DNA of 64,000 bases from Begonia masoniana (Eukaryota > Streptophyta > Magnoliopsida > Cucurbitales > Begoniaceae): NCBI GenBank assembly GCA_022432975.1, contig CM039512.1, positions 29,912,574 to 29,976,573 on the forward strand. Direction: 5' to 3'. Positions 35,853-46,797 of this stretch are shown here, piece by piece. The number at the start of each line of letters is the position of its first letter. Position 1 is the stretch's first letter. The translations under genes were made by a program, and so were the position numbers. The notes below the pieces were generated by a model that was not told where the DNA came from, searched no databases, and saw nothing but the letters and a program-made list of their open reading frames with translations.

Positions 35853-38820
35853 TTTATGACCATTATCCAACAATCAAATAACACCGTTGACTTGAAAACT
35901 TTCCAAAATAACTACGAAGTCATTTATAAAAACCATATACCAAAATGTACTAAAATATATCACTTTTCTAACTTAACTAAACATCCCAAAACATTTGCAA
36001 AACCTAAAAACAAACCATCTATCCCATAATTTTCACCTCCCACACTGCCCGAGGCATACAGTGGTCAAAACGCCCCAACAATAGCCTGCACCGGCAGACT
36101 CCATACTCCTCCGACTGCGGCCTAATCCTAGGCGGTCTCGTCTACCTCACCTGTATACAACTCGTCACCTACACCATAGAACACAAAAAGGTAAGCCTAA
36201 CACATAGCAAGTAGGCAAATAATGCACAATACACACTAAATGCACGACTCAACCCTAACATGCAGTTTCTACACACTCTGTTGTTTTCTTTTCATTTCGT
36301 TTACATTTGTCTTTCACTTTCAGGTGAATCAAGTAGGCACACTCCCCCACACAGTCCAGGACGGCCACGCCTTTATCCACGGAGCAAAACCGGAGGCACA
36401 CTTCCTAACACAGTCCGGGATGGCCAACCGAATCTCCTCCTTTGTCGATCGTAGAATCCCTAGTGTGCTTTCCGGCATGAGCAGGTTGAGGCATTCAGAA
36501 TCCCCATTGTGCCTTTCAACACGAGCAGGTCGAGGCATTCAGAATACCCAGTGTGCTTATCAGCACGAGCAGGTCGAGGCATTCATACTCACGACGTATT
36601 ATGTACTTTAGCATAGCATCTCTCATAGAATCCCTCTCTGGGTGCTACAACGAGCCACTTGCCCGACGAAGCTATTCTACTCGAGGCCAAGTTACAATCA
36701 ATTCTTATCTTGCATTTCATAATCCTCACCACTCGAACATGCAAAACACGTGATTTTGTAGTTTAGAAAACAATGATGCATGACACACGATGAATGACAC
36801 AAAGTAAAACACAGCAAACAAGCAAACAATCCCTACCGTTCTATGGTGTAGGCCCGAAGGCAACAAACACACATCTGCTACTTACCTGGTTGCTCCAAAG
36901 ACGTTTCATCACTTCGTCACACCGAACGACACGCTCGATTACCTAACCATTAAGGAAAATTTACTTAGTAGCAAGCTAAAGATTCTAAAAATTCAACTAA
37001 CTTAAACTAACCCTCACTTTTTAACCTAAAACTAACCAACACTCAAAAAAATCTCACAATTAAACACATAAACCCGATTCTTATCCAAAATTGACCGTCA
37101 AACTTCAAACGGTCATAACTCTCTCGTTTTTCAACAGATTTTGACGTGCCACCGCAATTCAGAAACCTCTACACGTCTACTATCCATTCAAACACTCAAA
37201 TTAACCAAACAACACTTTCTATTGGTTAATGCATTTTGACTTTTTCAAACCATGAAATTTTCAACTCTTTTTGTTTGAATGGTCAAACTCATTTTTCCTC
37301 CTCTTCCTTCCAACTTGGATCCCTCCTTTAACCTCACTTCCCCTTTGATATTTCACCTACACTAAGTCAAAAGAAAAGTCAAGTACAACACTTTTGTTTT
37401 TTTTTTTTTACTTTCAACCATTTGTTTTTACTTCAAATTTCATAAACTTCTTCTTCCTTTCTCTTCCAACTTATATACTAATACAACTTACTAGAAATTA
37501 TTAGAACCAACCTTAAACTCTCCTAATAAGCTAGTCTAAGGCTACATACATTTTAGAAATTTTTAGGGTGTTACATAAAGTATGCATAAAACCTATCTTA
37601 TTTCCAAATTGAGAAAATCTAAGTTCACATGTTTCCCTAAGAGAAGACATATCCCCTTGCAAACCAACAATCTGATTTAAGCATTCCACCAAATTCCAAA
37701 ACTCAAATTCGGAATACACCCAAAATTGGTTTAACTTCAAAAATTCATAACTTTCAATATACTTAACCAAATTCAATAATTCCAAAGCCCATAGATTCAT
37801 TAAAATGTCTATTATATCCTACTAAAATAGTTTATTAAGATAAAATCAGGAAGATGGTCAAAAAGCACTAAAATCGTAATCTTTCCAGAATACATTTTAC
37901 AGTTTTTGCCTAAATTTCAAAATTCCATAACTTATGATATACTTATCAAAATGCTTTGATTTTAAAGCCTATAGTTCCATCGTTGAGTCTATTTTAACTT
38001 TCCAAAAGAAATTATCAAATGAAAATTATTTGATTGGACCAAGAACATCAAACCCGAAAGTGTGCTGTTTTCTCCCTATTATGAACATACTTGGAAAAAT
38101 TTGATATTTTCAGCCATTTCCACCCCCCAAAAAACCTCACAACCAAAATATACATCATCTAAGCAAGAAATGGAGACATGAAAACAAATTTCGTGCAGCA
38201 CAAACCCAAGTTCCTCAATCTCCCAAAAACTCAACAATAATCACAACTCATAAGCCTTTAACCACTAAAATGCATAAACCATAACCCAACCATTATTCTT
38301 ACCTGGATTTCCAGAGAAATGGAAGACTTTGTCGTGGGAGGGAGCTTCAGCAAAAAGGGAGAATTTGCCGTGGGTTTTTAGGGCTGGTGTTTTTGTCTTC
38401 TTACTTACTTCCCTTAAAGGATAACCACTAAGAGGAGAATGAGGTGTCATCCTCTAGTTTAAAGAGTTTTTTATTTAGTTCTTTTCTAACTCTTCTCTTC
38501 CATTTCTAACTAAATAGTCGTCTCTCCCTTTTTGGTTTCCTTCTACTCCAATTGCCAACCTCAATTGGCTAATTATATCTTCTTTTCCTCTTTTCTTTCC
38601 ATGCCCAACAGTCAAACACACCATAAACTGCCACAAGTGCACTTCATCCTTTTTCTTTCCTACTTTATAAATAAATCTAATTATAAAATAATTATATTTT
38701 TACTATTCATAAAATTCATTAAAAGTAACATAATTTATCGCGCTCTTAAAATAAATAGTACTTTAAAATTTTAGGTGTTACAGCTACGCTTAGAATTTGG
38801 ATAGCTTTTAGCCCAATAAC

Positions 38821-41800
38821 TAGGGGTGAGCAAAAACCGGTCAAGTCCGGTTTTGAAGAAGATTGAAACTAAAATAATAAAATTCAATTTTTAATTTTTA
38901 AGACCGGGATTGTTTTTATTTTTTTAAGGACCGGACCAAAACCAGAACCGAATTTCAGTTCCGGTTCTAATCCGGTTCCAGTTTTCCCACTTTTTTTTTT
39001 AAATTAAAAAAAATTTCTCTATTTTGTATTCTATAAGTAGACAAGAGTGTTTTATATTTTTCTAAAATGGTGGTCACAAAAAGTATATTAAAATAGCTCT
39101 TGGAAAGCCACAAGCAACCATATCAAAAGAAGTAGTGGATTAAGTAAAAATGTTGATTCCTCCATAGAAGTGGCCCGTGAGGTCACCCCTAAGATGGAAT
39201 GGTTCTTCCATTTGCTCCTCTTGCTATGTCCTTTGATGCTATAAATTATTTTGTGGATATGCCCCCGGTAAGAAGAACCTGAATTCGTAGAGCTGTTTTG
39301 TTCTTGAAATTTCATATCTCAAAATTCTAACTATATGGTGTTTCATTATAAAACAGGGAATGAAGGAGCAAGGCGTCACTGAGGATAGGCTTCAACTTCT
39401 ACAACCAGTTTTTACTAAGTGCACAGCCTCACAATTGTTCTACAACCCTGTAAAAATGAAAAAAATACCACATGTACATGTAGTCACTACAAGATGCAAA
39501 ATAAAAATATAATTAAATAGAAAATGAAGTAAAAACAATCAAACATACAACGATGTTCTCTCTATTCGCTAATTTTAATTAGTTTGCCATTTTCACCTCG
39601 TGATATAAAATCTACAAAATAATATAAGTCGCAAAATAAGTATATAATTAGTAATTACTAAAGAATAAGAGTAAAATTTAAAATATACCTTTTTTAAACT
39701 CATTCATCACATCATTAAAGTTTTCTAAATTATGGCTTTCCTCACGAATCCAGCTTTGAGTGCAAATAAGCGCCTCGACAGTCTTTGGTGATAAAGAACT
39801 ACGAAAAGAATCAAGTACACGTCCACCACAACTGAAAGCTGACTCCGAAGGAACTGTAGAAATAGAAATAACCAATACATCTTTTGCAATTTTACTTAAT
39901 ATTGGATATTTCAATGAATTCAATTTCCACCATGTCAAAATATTTTGATTTTCTGAAAACGTTTCCAATTCCTCAGATAAGTATTGATCAACTTCCGTCC
40001 TATTGCTTGCAGAACCTCGCTGACTATTATGATTACAAAATTTCTCAAATAGCTTATCGTAAGCAGAACCAGTTATTTGTTCTGTGGATGAAGATGTCGC
40101 AACACTAGTTCTACCATAATCCTATGATATTTCACCCCAAATCCATTTTGTATTGAAAATATAATCTGTTAATCACGGTTCGTACTTTACTCACCAAATC
40201 TGTAGCTTTATCATTGTCAACCAACATTGTAAGACAATGTTCGAAAAACTCTATCTTACATCTTGGATCTAAAACAATTGCAACATACATCAAGAAATTA
40301 ATATTATCATAATTTCCCCAATACTTGTCAAATTTTCCTTGCATTCCAATAGCCATTTTCCTCAATGATGGACTATCACACTCAGCATACTCCATGATAA
40401 CCAATTTCAAACTGCAAAGTTCGCTAAAATATTTATTTGATGTCACATGTAAAGAGGCTGAAACAGTCACAGTCGTATCATAAAAAACTTTTAAAAATTT
40501 AATAAGTTTTCTAATATTTGCCCAATCTGTTGTAGTGGGAGATGTATCCCCACTCAACCCACCAATGAAATTACTATCGGTTTCCATTAACTTGTCAAAA
40601 GCTTTTTCAAATTTTTCAGCACTTGCTAACATCAAATATGTAGAATTCCATCTTGTAGACACATCAAGAGAAACACTACTTTTGCATGCGATTTTAACAT
40701 TATCAGCACAATTCTTAAAATTTTGTAACCTTGCAGGTGATGATCGGACATATTTAACAGCTCTACGCACTCTATCAATAGCCTCTTGATGATTTTTCAA
40801 TCCATCACATACAATTAAGTTTAATATGTGTGCAAAACATCGCATATGAATGTATTGTCTATTCAAAACTAAACCATTCCAATTTAGAACACTTTTGATC
40901 AAATATGAAATTGCAACATCATTTGAAGAAGCATTGTCAACTGTGACAGTCAAAACATTTTCGATTCCCCATTCAAACAAACATCTTTCCAATTCTCTAC
41001 CAATTGTTTCACCTTTATGATCCAAAATCAAACAAAAATTTAAAATTTTCTTATGAATGGTCCAATCACTATCAATGTAATGACCAGTTAAAACCATATA
41101 ATTTATATTCTGAATAGAAGTCCATGTATCTGTAGTCAAACATACTCGTTGTGATGTTCTTCTAAAGTACTCTTTCAATTTAATCTTTTCTTTTTCATAA
41201 AGACTCAAAATATCACGAGCAAATGTAAATCTAGACGGAAGCAAAAACTTTGGTTGCAGATATTGAGAATATGCTCTAAAGCTCTGTCTTTCAACAAACT
41301 TAAAAGAAAATTCTTCGTTAATTATCATCTTCGCAAGTAGTTCTCGACAAGTAGCAATACTAAAACATGTAATTTGTTGTCCCTTATTATTCGTATTCTG
41401 AAAGCTCAAAGTCTTTTGATTCACATCTATATTTGCCAACAATTTCGCACAAATACAGATGTTTTTTTTCAAACTTGATGTCCCATTTCTAAGTGTATCA
41501 CATGCATATGTTTTTCCACAATGATTACATTTTGCTCTAGAATTAGTTTCATCAATAACAAAATAATTCCAAACATCTGATTTGTTTTTCCTTTCCCTTC
41601 GAACATTAACACTAGAACTCCCTACATTTTGATTATCATTAGTGCTTTTCGTTTCCATCCTATAAAATACAAATCACAACCATTCGTAATCAATAAGCCA
41701 AATCCAACAATCTAACAATCTAAAAATTCTAAAATTAGAACAGCACATTAACATCAATAAATAACTAATTAACATCAAACACACACATCAACAATGCACA

Positions 41801-42652
41801 TCGACAGTGTGCAAAAACCAAAAAAATACACTGCACACAAAAATCAGCTAATGCACACTGGCAGTGTGCAAAAACCAAAACAATACACTGCACTCAAAAA
41901 TCAACTAATGCACACTGCACACAACATCAACTACGATAGTTTTAAGAAAGTAGAGCAAGAAAAAACCTTCGTGAAAGGCCGAAGTACTCAATTCCCCCTC
42001 TGAATCCAATCTGTATTTTGATGTTATCTTCAATTACCTGTGAATGAGGATCGTAAATCAGAGAAGTGAAGTTGGAGGAGAGTCTTGTCTGAATCTTCTT
42101 TGAAGAAGCTTAGAAGTCGATGACTAGCTATAAAAATTGCTCTGATATTATAAAACGAGTAATGCTGCTTACCTTCGTCGAAGTCGGAGTGCAAACTGAA
42201 GGAGAGAACTGAAGGAGCGAACCAAAATTGCTCTGTGGTTTGGCGTCGGGCGATTGCGAGTGCGAACTGCGAGTGCGAGCAGAGAGAGACAGAGACTGAG
42301 TGGTTGCCTGGTTGGGCGTCGGCGACAGCGAACTGCGACTGCGCGGAGACAGACAGTCGAGTGATCTTATTTATGAAGAGCTGAGGAGCAAACTGAAGGA
42401 GCGAAGTGAGACTGTGAGAGGCAGGAGCAGAGCAGTCGAGCAGAGCTTCAGCTTAGGGCTTAGGGTAGAAATTCCGGTTCTGGGTAGAAAATTCAGTTTT
42501 GCACCATTAATCCCAAAAACCGAACTGCATTTTTCGGTTCTACTTAAAAAAACTGAATTTTGATTATTTAATTTACAAAACTGACCAGAATTGGACCAAA
42601 TTTTTGGTTCCAGTCCGGTTCTTCAGTCCAATCCGGTTTTTACTGACCCCTA
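38821..42652 (-). mobile_element. hAT DNA transposon, near-complete
   Basis: Terminal inverted repeats TAGGGGTGAGCAAAAACCGG (38821-38840) and, read inward from the right end at 42652, TAGGGGTCAGTAAAAACCGG. An exact 8-bp TSD CCAATAAC lies at 38813-38820 and 42653-42660, the hAT hallmark. Subterminal CCGGTTTT/CCGGTTC motifs are repeated at both ends, as expected of transposase binding regions. The transposase is on the minus strand. 3832 bp is a normal size for an autonomous hAT. Confidence 0.97.
39678..41658 (-). pseudogene. hAT transposase, broken by frameshift and stop
   Basis: Cut-and-paste transposase. Part 1, 41658-40132 (508 codons): a BED-type zinc finger near residues 29-72 with CX2C at 44-47 but its histidine apparently lost; RNase H-like core with LTTDTWTS (Asp177) and TVDNASSND (Asp241), matching catalytic-acid contexts of hAT enzymes. 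Part 2, 39968-39678, upstream-extendable to about 40116: the C-terminal hATC dimerisation domain with SESAFSCGGRVLD and LSPKTVEALIC. The two parts are in different frames, separated by about 20 bp holding a frameshift and an in-frame TAG. All domains are otherwise present, so inactivation looks recent. A short intron at the break is less likely. Confidence 0.92.
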
Positions 42653-42660
42653 CCAATAAC

Positions 42661-43501
42661 TGAACGATGATTAATCCAAATATCGTAGTCTAATCCACAG
42701 AGACAAAAAACTTATCACAAAAATAGTTTCGGTCAAAGAAAGGGGAAGTTGCCTCTTTCGGCTGATTCCAACCAAATCTTGTGAAGGCTGTAAATGCAAA
42801 GATGTTGCATATGTGTTAGCAATGATTTTTTAGCAATATATTATGAAAATAATATTTTATTTCATGATTATCAAATTGTTAATTTATTTCTTGGTGATCA
42901 AGAAATAGGTTATTCTGATTATTGGATGGCGTCCTATTATTAATCATGAAGATTCTGTGAAAGAGAAAAATAAGGAAACAAGAATATTGGGAAAGTTATT
43001 GAAAAAGCAATAGGCACTTGCTTTTTGAAAATCTTTTATTTGGTAAGTCGGTTTGATGGAAATATAGCCAAATCTGCTGGGCTTCGAGTTCCCATGATTA
43101 ATGGGATGATTTCTTAATTTATTGGGCGAATATCTGATCTGTTAGAGATACTTTCCTAGAGTTTCACACGGTGTGTCACACAACCGAATTTTTTTAGATT
43201 TGTTTTCCTTAAATCTTGCGGCGACATATCCAATTTGGTAACTGTTCTAATTCAATGATATGGAAGTTACCAAGGTTATTTAAAGCTTTCTTTTTTCTGA
43301 GAAAGCTGATTGACGACGGAGTTTTGATTTTCACGTGAGAAGGTTTCTTCGTTTTTTCGAGCCGTCGCTTTTCTTTCACTCCCTACGTTTCTGTGTATTG
43401 GTTTGTGATTGTTTTACACACTCGACCTAATCAATGGATTTTATCGTTTTATTGAGTGTGTTGATTATTGCATCCGAAGACTTCGATCTGGTGTTATAGA
43501 G
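42661..43501. other. Host sequence between hAT and LTR C1
   Basis: AT-rich DNA with a TATA-like TTATTTAAAG near 43276. Its right part may be a decayed copia-type LTR ending near TCTGGTGTTATAGAG, which is only vaguely like a PBS. The sequence continues at 46071 after C1. No gene seen. Confidence 0.35.
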
Positions 43502-46065
43502 TGTAACACCCGGTTCTTTACGGGATTTTGTAATTATATATGTATAATGGAATTTTCGCAATTATGTCAAATTAAGTCGGTTTCATGAAAAGAAAGCGTT
43601 ATTACGATCCTTATAATTAATATAGATTCTAAGAAAATTTCAAGAATTTTAGGAGTCGTAAAGCTAATTTTACGAGAATTACGTTTCTCTTAATATAAGG
43701 GACGTTCTGGTAAAAATAGTAAACGTTGTCCGATTTACGAACGGACAGTTTTAATGGAACCCAAGTAATAAGTTGGATTTATTGGCGAAATAAGGAAGTT
43801 TGGAGAAACCGAATCGTTAGACAATTAACGAAACAAAGGACGAAACAAATAGAAAATCAAAGGAAGGGTAAAATGGTAATTTGCCAAGCCAAAATTAATA
43901 AAATCACACTTATCTCTTTTCTTCCTCATTTTCACGATTTCTCCCATTCTCTTTGGCAAAATTCTCTCGGCGACTTCATCTCTTCCTCACGGCGTTCTCC
44001 ATTCCGGCGACCAACGCTCTCTGATTGACCTCCGATCCTTCACGTTTTCTCCTCTAAACCCGACCCTAGGTATGATTCTATAGTTTTGGAAGGTTATTGT
44101 TCGGTTTTTACGAAGTTACACGGTTAGAGTTTCGTTTAAGTTTTTGTTAAAAACGTGATTTAGGGTTGGAAATCGGTAGGGTTACCGTAGTTATAAATAT
44201 AATGGACATATTGGGCGTATTGGACGAAGACTGGTCTATCCATTGTCGAATAAGGTTTGTTGAATTTTTGAGGTTTGGAAAACTCCATTAATAGAGGTTT
44301 TGAGGTGTCGAGCGTGAATCGCTCGATAAAAATGCCTCAATGAGTTAAATTAGAGTTTTAGGAAATTTATTTAGTTAAGAGTTTCGTAAGTTTATACGTT
44401 TATTGGTTTTGACTCGTTTTAACGACAAATATTGTGAATTTGCATTAGGTAAACGACGCTCGTGGAAGGAGCTAGAAGTTCAACGCGCACGAGGTAAGTT
44501 CTTGTGACTTACTCTAGCCGATTGGCCTACACCGTATATCGAGGTCACGTCGAGGATTATTGAGGATTTGTTTGTTTAAACGTTTTGGTTGGGTAGTTAG
44601 GATTAGTTCTTTTATATGATATGTTTTTAATTTCTTTTATTGTCTCGATGGTACGTATGTTGTTTGTTTATACTATGTTATAAATTGTTCATGCATCACG
44701 TCTTTTCAATTATGCATAGAAAATGAATTTCCACACTATGTTTTAAAGAAAATAGTGATGTGGCCCGAAAGGGGGCTATTGACCTATTGTGAAGGCTGAG
44801 AAGGGCCGGTCACAATACCGCATCCAATAAGGACCCATGTATGTTATATGGTCATGTGAGGTGGGGCTCAGGCATGCCTGTACGTATGTAAGCATGTACC
44901 CCCCTCCGCTAGGAGGAAAGGGTTGTCCAACCGCCGGACGTGCCCTCTCCATTTAGCGGGTTGAGATCTCGGTGACAACCTATGTAATAATAAGAAAATG
45001 TTGCATGATTTACGAACTCATATGCACAGCATGCACTTGCATTTACGAAACTTGCTGAGCCTTTAGCTCATAGATTGTCTGTATGGTGTAGGTGATCTTG
45101 ATATAGGTGAGGATGAGATCCCTCCACCCGAGGAATGATGCAGTTGGAGGAGGATGGCCCGTGGGAGTGTGCTGGGCAGTCAATATGCCTTTTGACTCAT
45201 GGGGATGTACGTAAGTATTTTGGGGATACGATAGTTTGATAGAAGGATAGTTTAATTGTATAGATAGAACATTCTAGGATGATTGGTTCTGGATAGTTGA
45301 AAAAAAAAAGATAATTTGATGTTTTGATAAACTTGTTTTATAAAATGTTTTACTAAGTTTTATTTGAATTTTATAGAAATGTTTGGAGACGTTTTAGGTT
45401 ATGCATGGATATGCTCGAGTTTTAGAGCTATCCACGCAGTTGAATTTCGTAAATTTTGTTTCAAGTTACTTGAGTTTAGGATACGTTTTGGTTGAGTTTA
45501 AGTTATGATGTTATTGTGTTTATTGGTGAAGAAGTGATGAATTGTTTAAGAATGTGTGCAGGTAGGAAATGAGAAAGAAAATAGGAAGCAAGTCCTCTAG
45601 AAATCGGATTCCAGAGGACATGCCGATCGATCGCCATCGATTGGCATGATCGATCGCCGCTCTCTGGATTTGACAGAGAGTGGGGCGATTGATCGCCCAT
45701 ATGTGGGGGCGATTGATCGCCCCTAAATTTTATATGGGCGATCTATCGCTACAATGAGGAGCGATCGATCGCCCCTCAGTTTTTTTTCAATGGGCGATCG
45801 ATCGTCTAGCATTGGGCCGATCGATCGCCCCTGTTTTTATGGGACGATTGTCTCTTTTGCCCTCGCCGATGATTTTAATTGTTTTTAACATTTGTTTTAA
45901 GTTTTATTCCAATTTTTTTAAGTTTATTTAAGTGGTTTTACAAATAGTTTTTGAACGATTTTAACGATATAGTCTACGATTTAAATTCCGCACGAATTTA
46001 CGAGATATTACGAGGATAAAAAAAATAATATGGGAAAATAAGGGTACAGTGTTAGGGTCGCTACA
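43502..46065 (+). mobile_element. Solo LTR C1
   Basis: Starts TGTAACACCCGGTTC, ends GTGTTAGGGTCGCTACA, TSD TAGAG perfect at 43497-43501 and 46066-46070. 2564 bp. Donor 1 CTAG|GTATGA at 44070, acceptor at 44447-44448, 45-nt middle exon (44449-44493), donor 2 GAG|GTAAGTT at 44494, branch-like CTTGCTGAG about 40 bp before acceptor 2 GTGTAG at about 45091. Near the 3' end are a hairpin with GTCCTCT...AGAGGAC arms (45592-45619) and many GATCGATCGCC palindromes (45620-45840). Confidence 0.96.
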
Positions 46066-46070
46066 TAGAG

Positions 46071-46368
46071 GGTGTCCCAGGAGGCAATTTTCTTTGTTCA
46101 TCATTGAAGCTCAGTCTCGGGAGGAGGCTGCATCCGAACTCATGAGGAGTTCTATTTTTAGACAAAGGGAGCTTGTCACTTTGATCGTGGGCGAGGATAT
46201 CTTGCCATAACACGGGTTCTAGGAGGAATCAACGACAATGGGAGCTTGCTGTTATCTAGATCTCAGGAGAGGTCAATCTTAAGTCGAGGGGATCTCGCAA
46301 AAACAGTTTCCTTGGGGAAGTTAGCTAGAGGCGGCGACAAAGATAAGAGAGAGTCTTTATTTGTATAT
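46071..46368. other. Host sequence between C1 and C2
   Basis: About 300 bp, the continuation of 42661-43501; no gene or domain recognised. It ends with GTATA (46364-46368), the presumed left TSD of C2, whose other copy is outside the window. Confidence 0.5.
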
Positions 46369-46797
46369 GTAACGACCCTTACCCGTATACTAATTTTCAC
46401 ATATTATTTTTTTTTCTAGAGTTTAAGCGGAACTTAAACTAAAGTCGAAATTGTTAACATTGTTTGGAAAATCATTTAAATCTGAGTTGTTAAACTATTT
46501 AAACAAAACTTAAAACAAATTACAAAACAATTGAAATAAAACTATTAAAATCAATTAAATTCATCAGCCAAAGCTTGGAGGGTAGAAGGGACATTTGTCC
46601 CATAAAAGGCAGGGGCGATCGATCACCCAATGCCAGGCGATCGATCGCCCCTTGTAAAACTGAGGGGCGATCGATTGCCCCTCATTGTGGCGATCGATCG
46701 CCCATATAAAGTTGAGGGGCGATCGATCGCCCCACTCTCTGGAAAATTCAAAGAGCAACGATCGATCATGTCGATCGATGGCGATCGATTGGCATGT

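Larger units (their letters stand above)
31307..37575 (-). mobile_element. Solo LTR A4 (family A') inside G, split by A5
   Basis: Plus-strand start TGTAACACCCCGAACCCGCC, end TTTTAGGGTGTTACA, TSD TAAAG perfect at 31302-31306 and 37576-37580. Net length about 2.46 kb. It aligns with A2 read backwards, including a GATCGATCG group (31617-31735). Repeats of about 46 bp with GAGCAGGTCGAGGCATTCAG lie at 36460-36590. The putative second intron runs from 36885 to about 36169 on the minus strand. Confidence 0.95.
25116..38782 (-). mobile_element. Solo LTR G, split by two nested insertions
   Basis: Plus-strand start TGTCACGACCTAGATC and end TTAGGTGTTACA; read on the minus strand it begins TGTAACACC and ends GGTCGTGACA. 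TSD GCTGC (25111-25115) / GCTAC (38783-38787), one transition apart. Without B1 and A4 the LTR is about 2.8 kb. Remaining parts are 25116-25433, 30016-31306 and 37581-38782. A palindromic GCCGATCGATCGGCC-type group lies at 25338-25430. A donor-like site CCAG|GTAAGA is at about 38302 (minus), a second donor GAG|GTAAGT at 31195, and an acceptor near 30523. The middle-exon acceptor is less clear than in other families. Confidence 0.85.
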
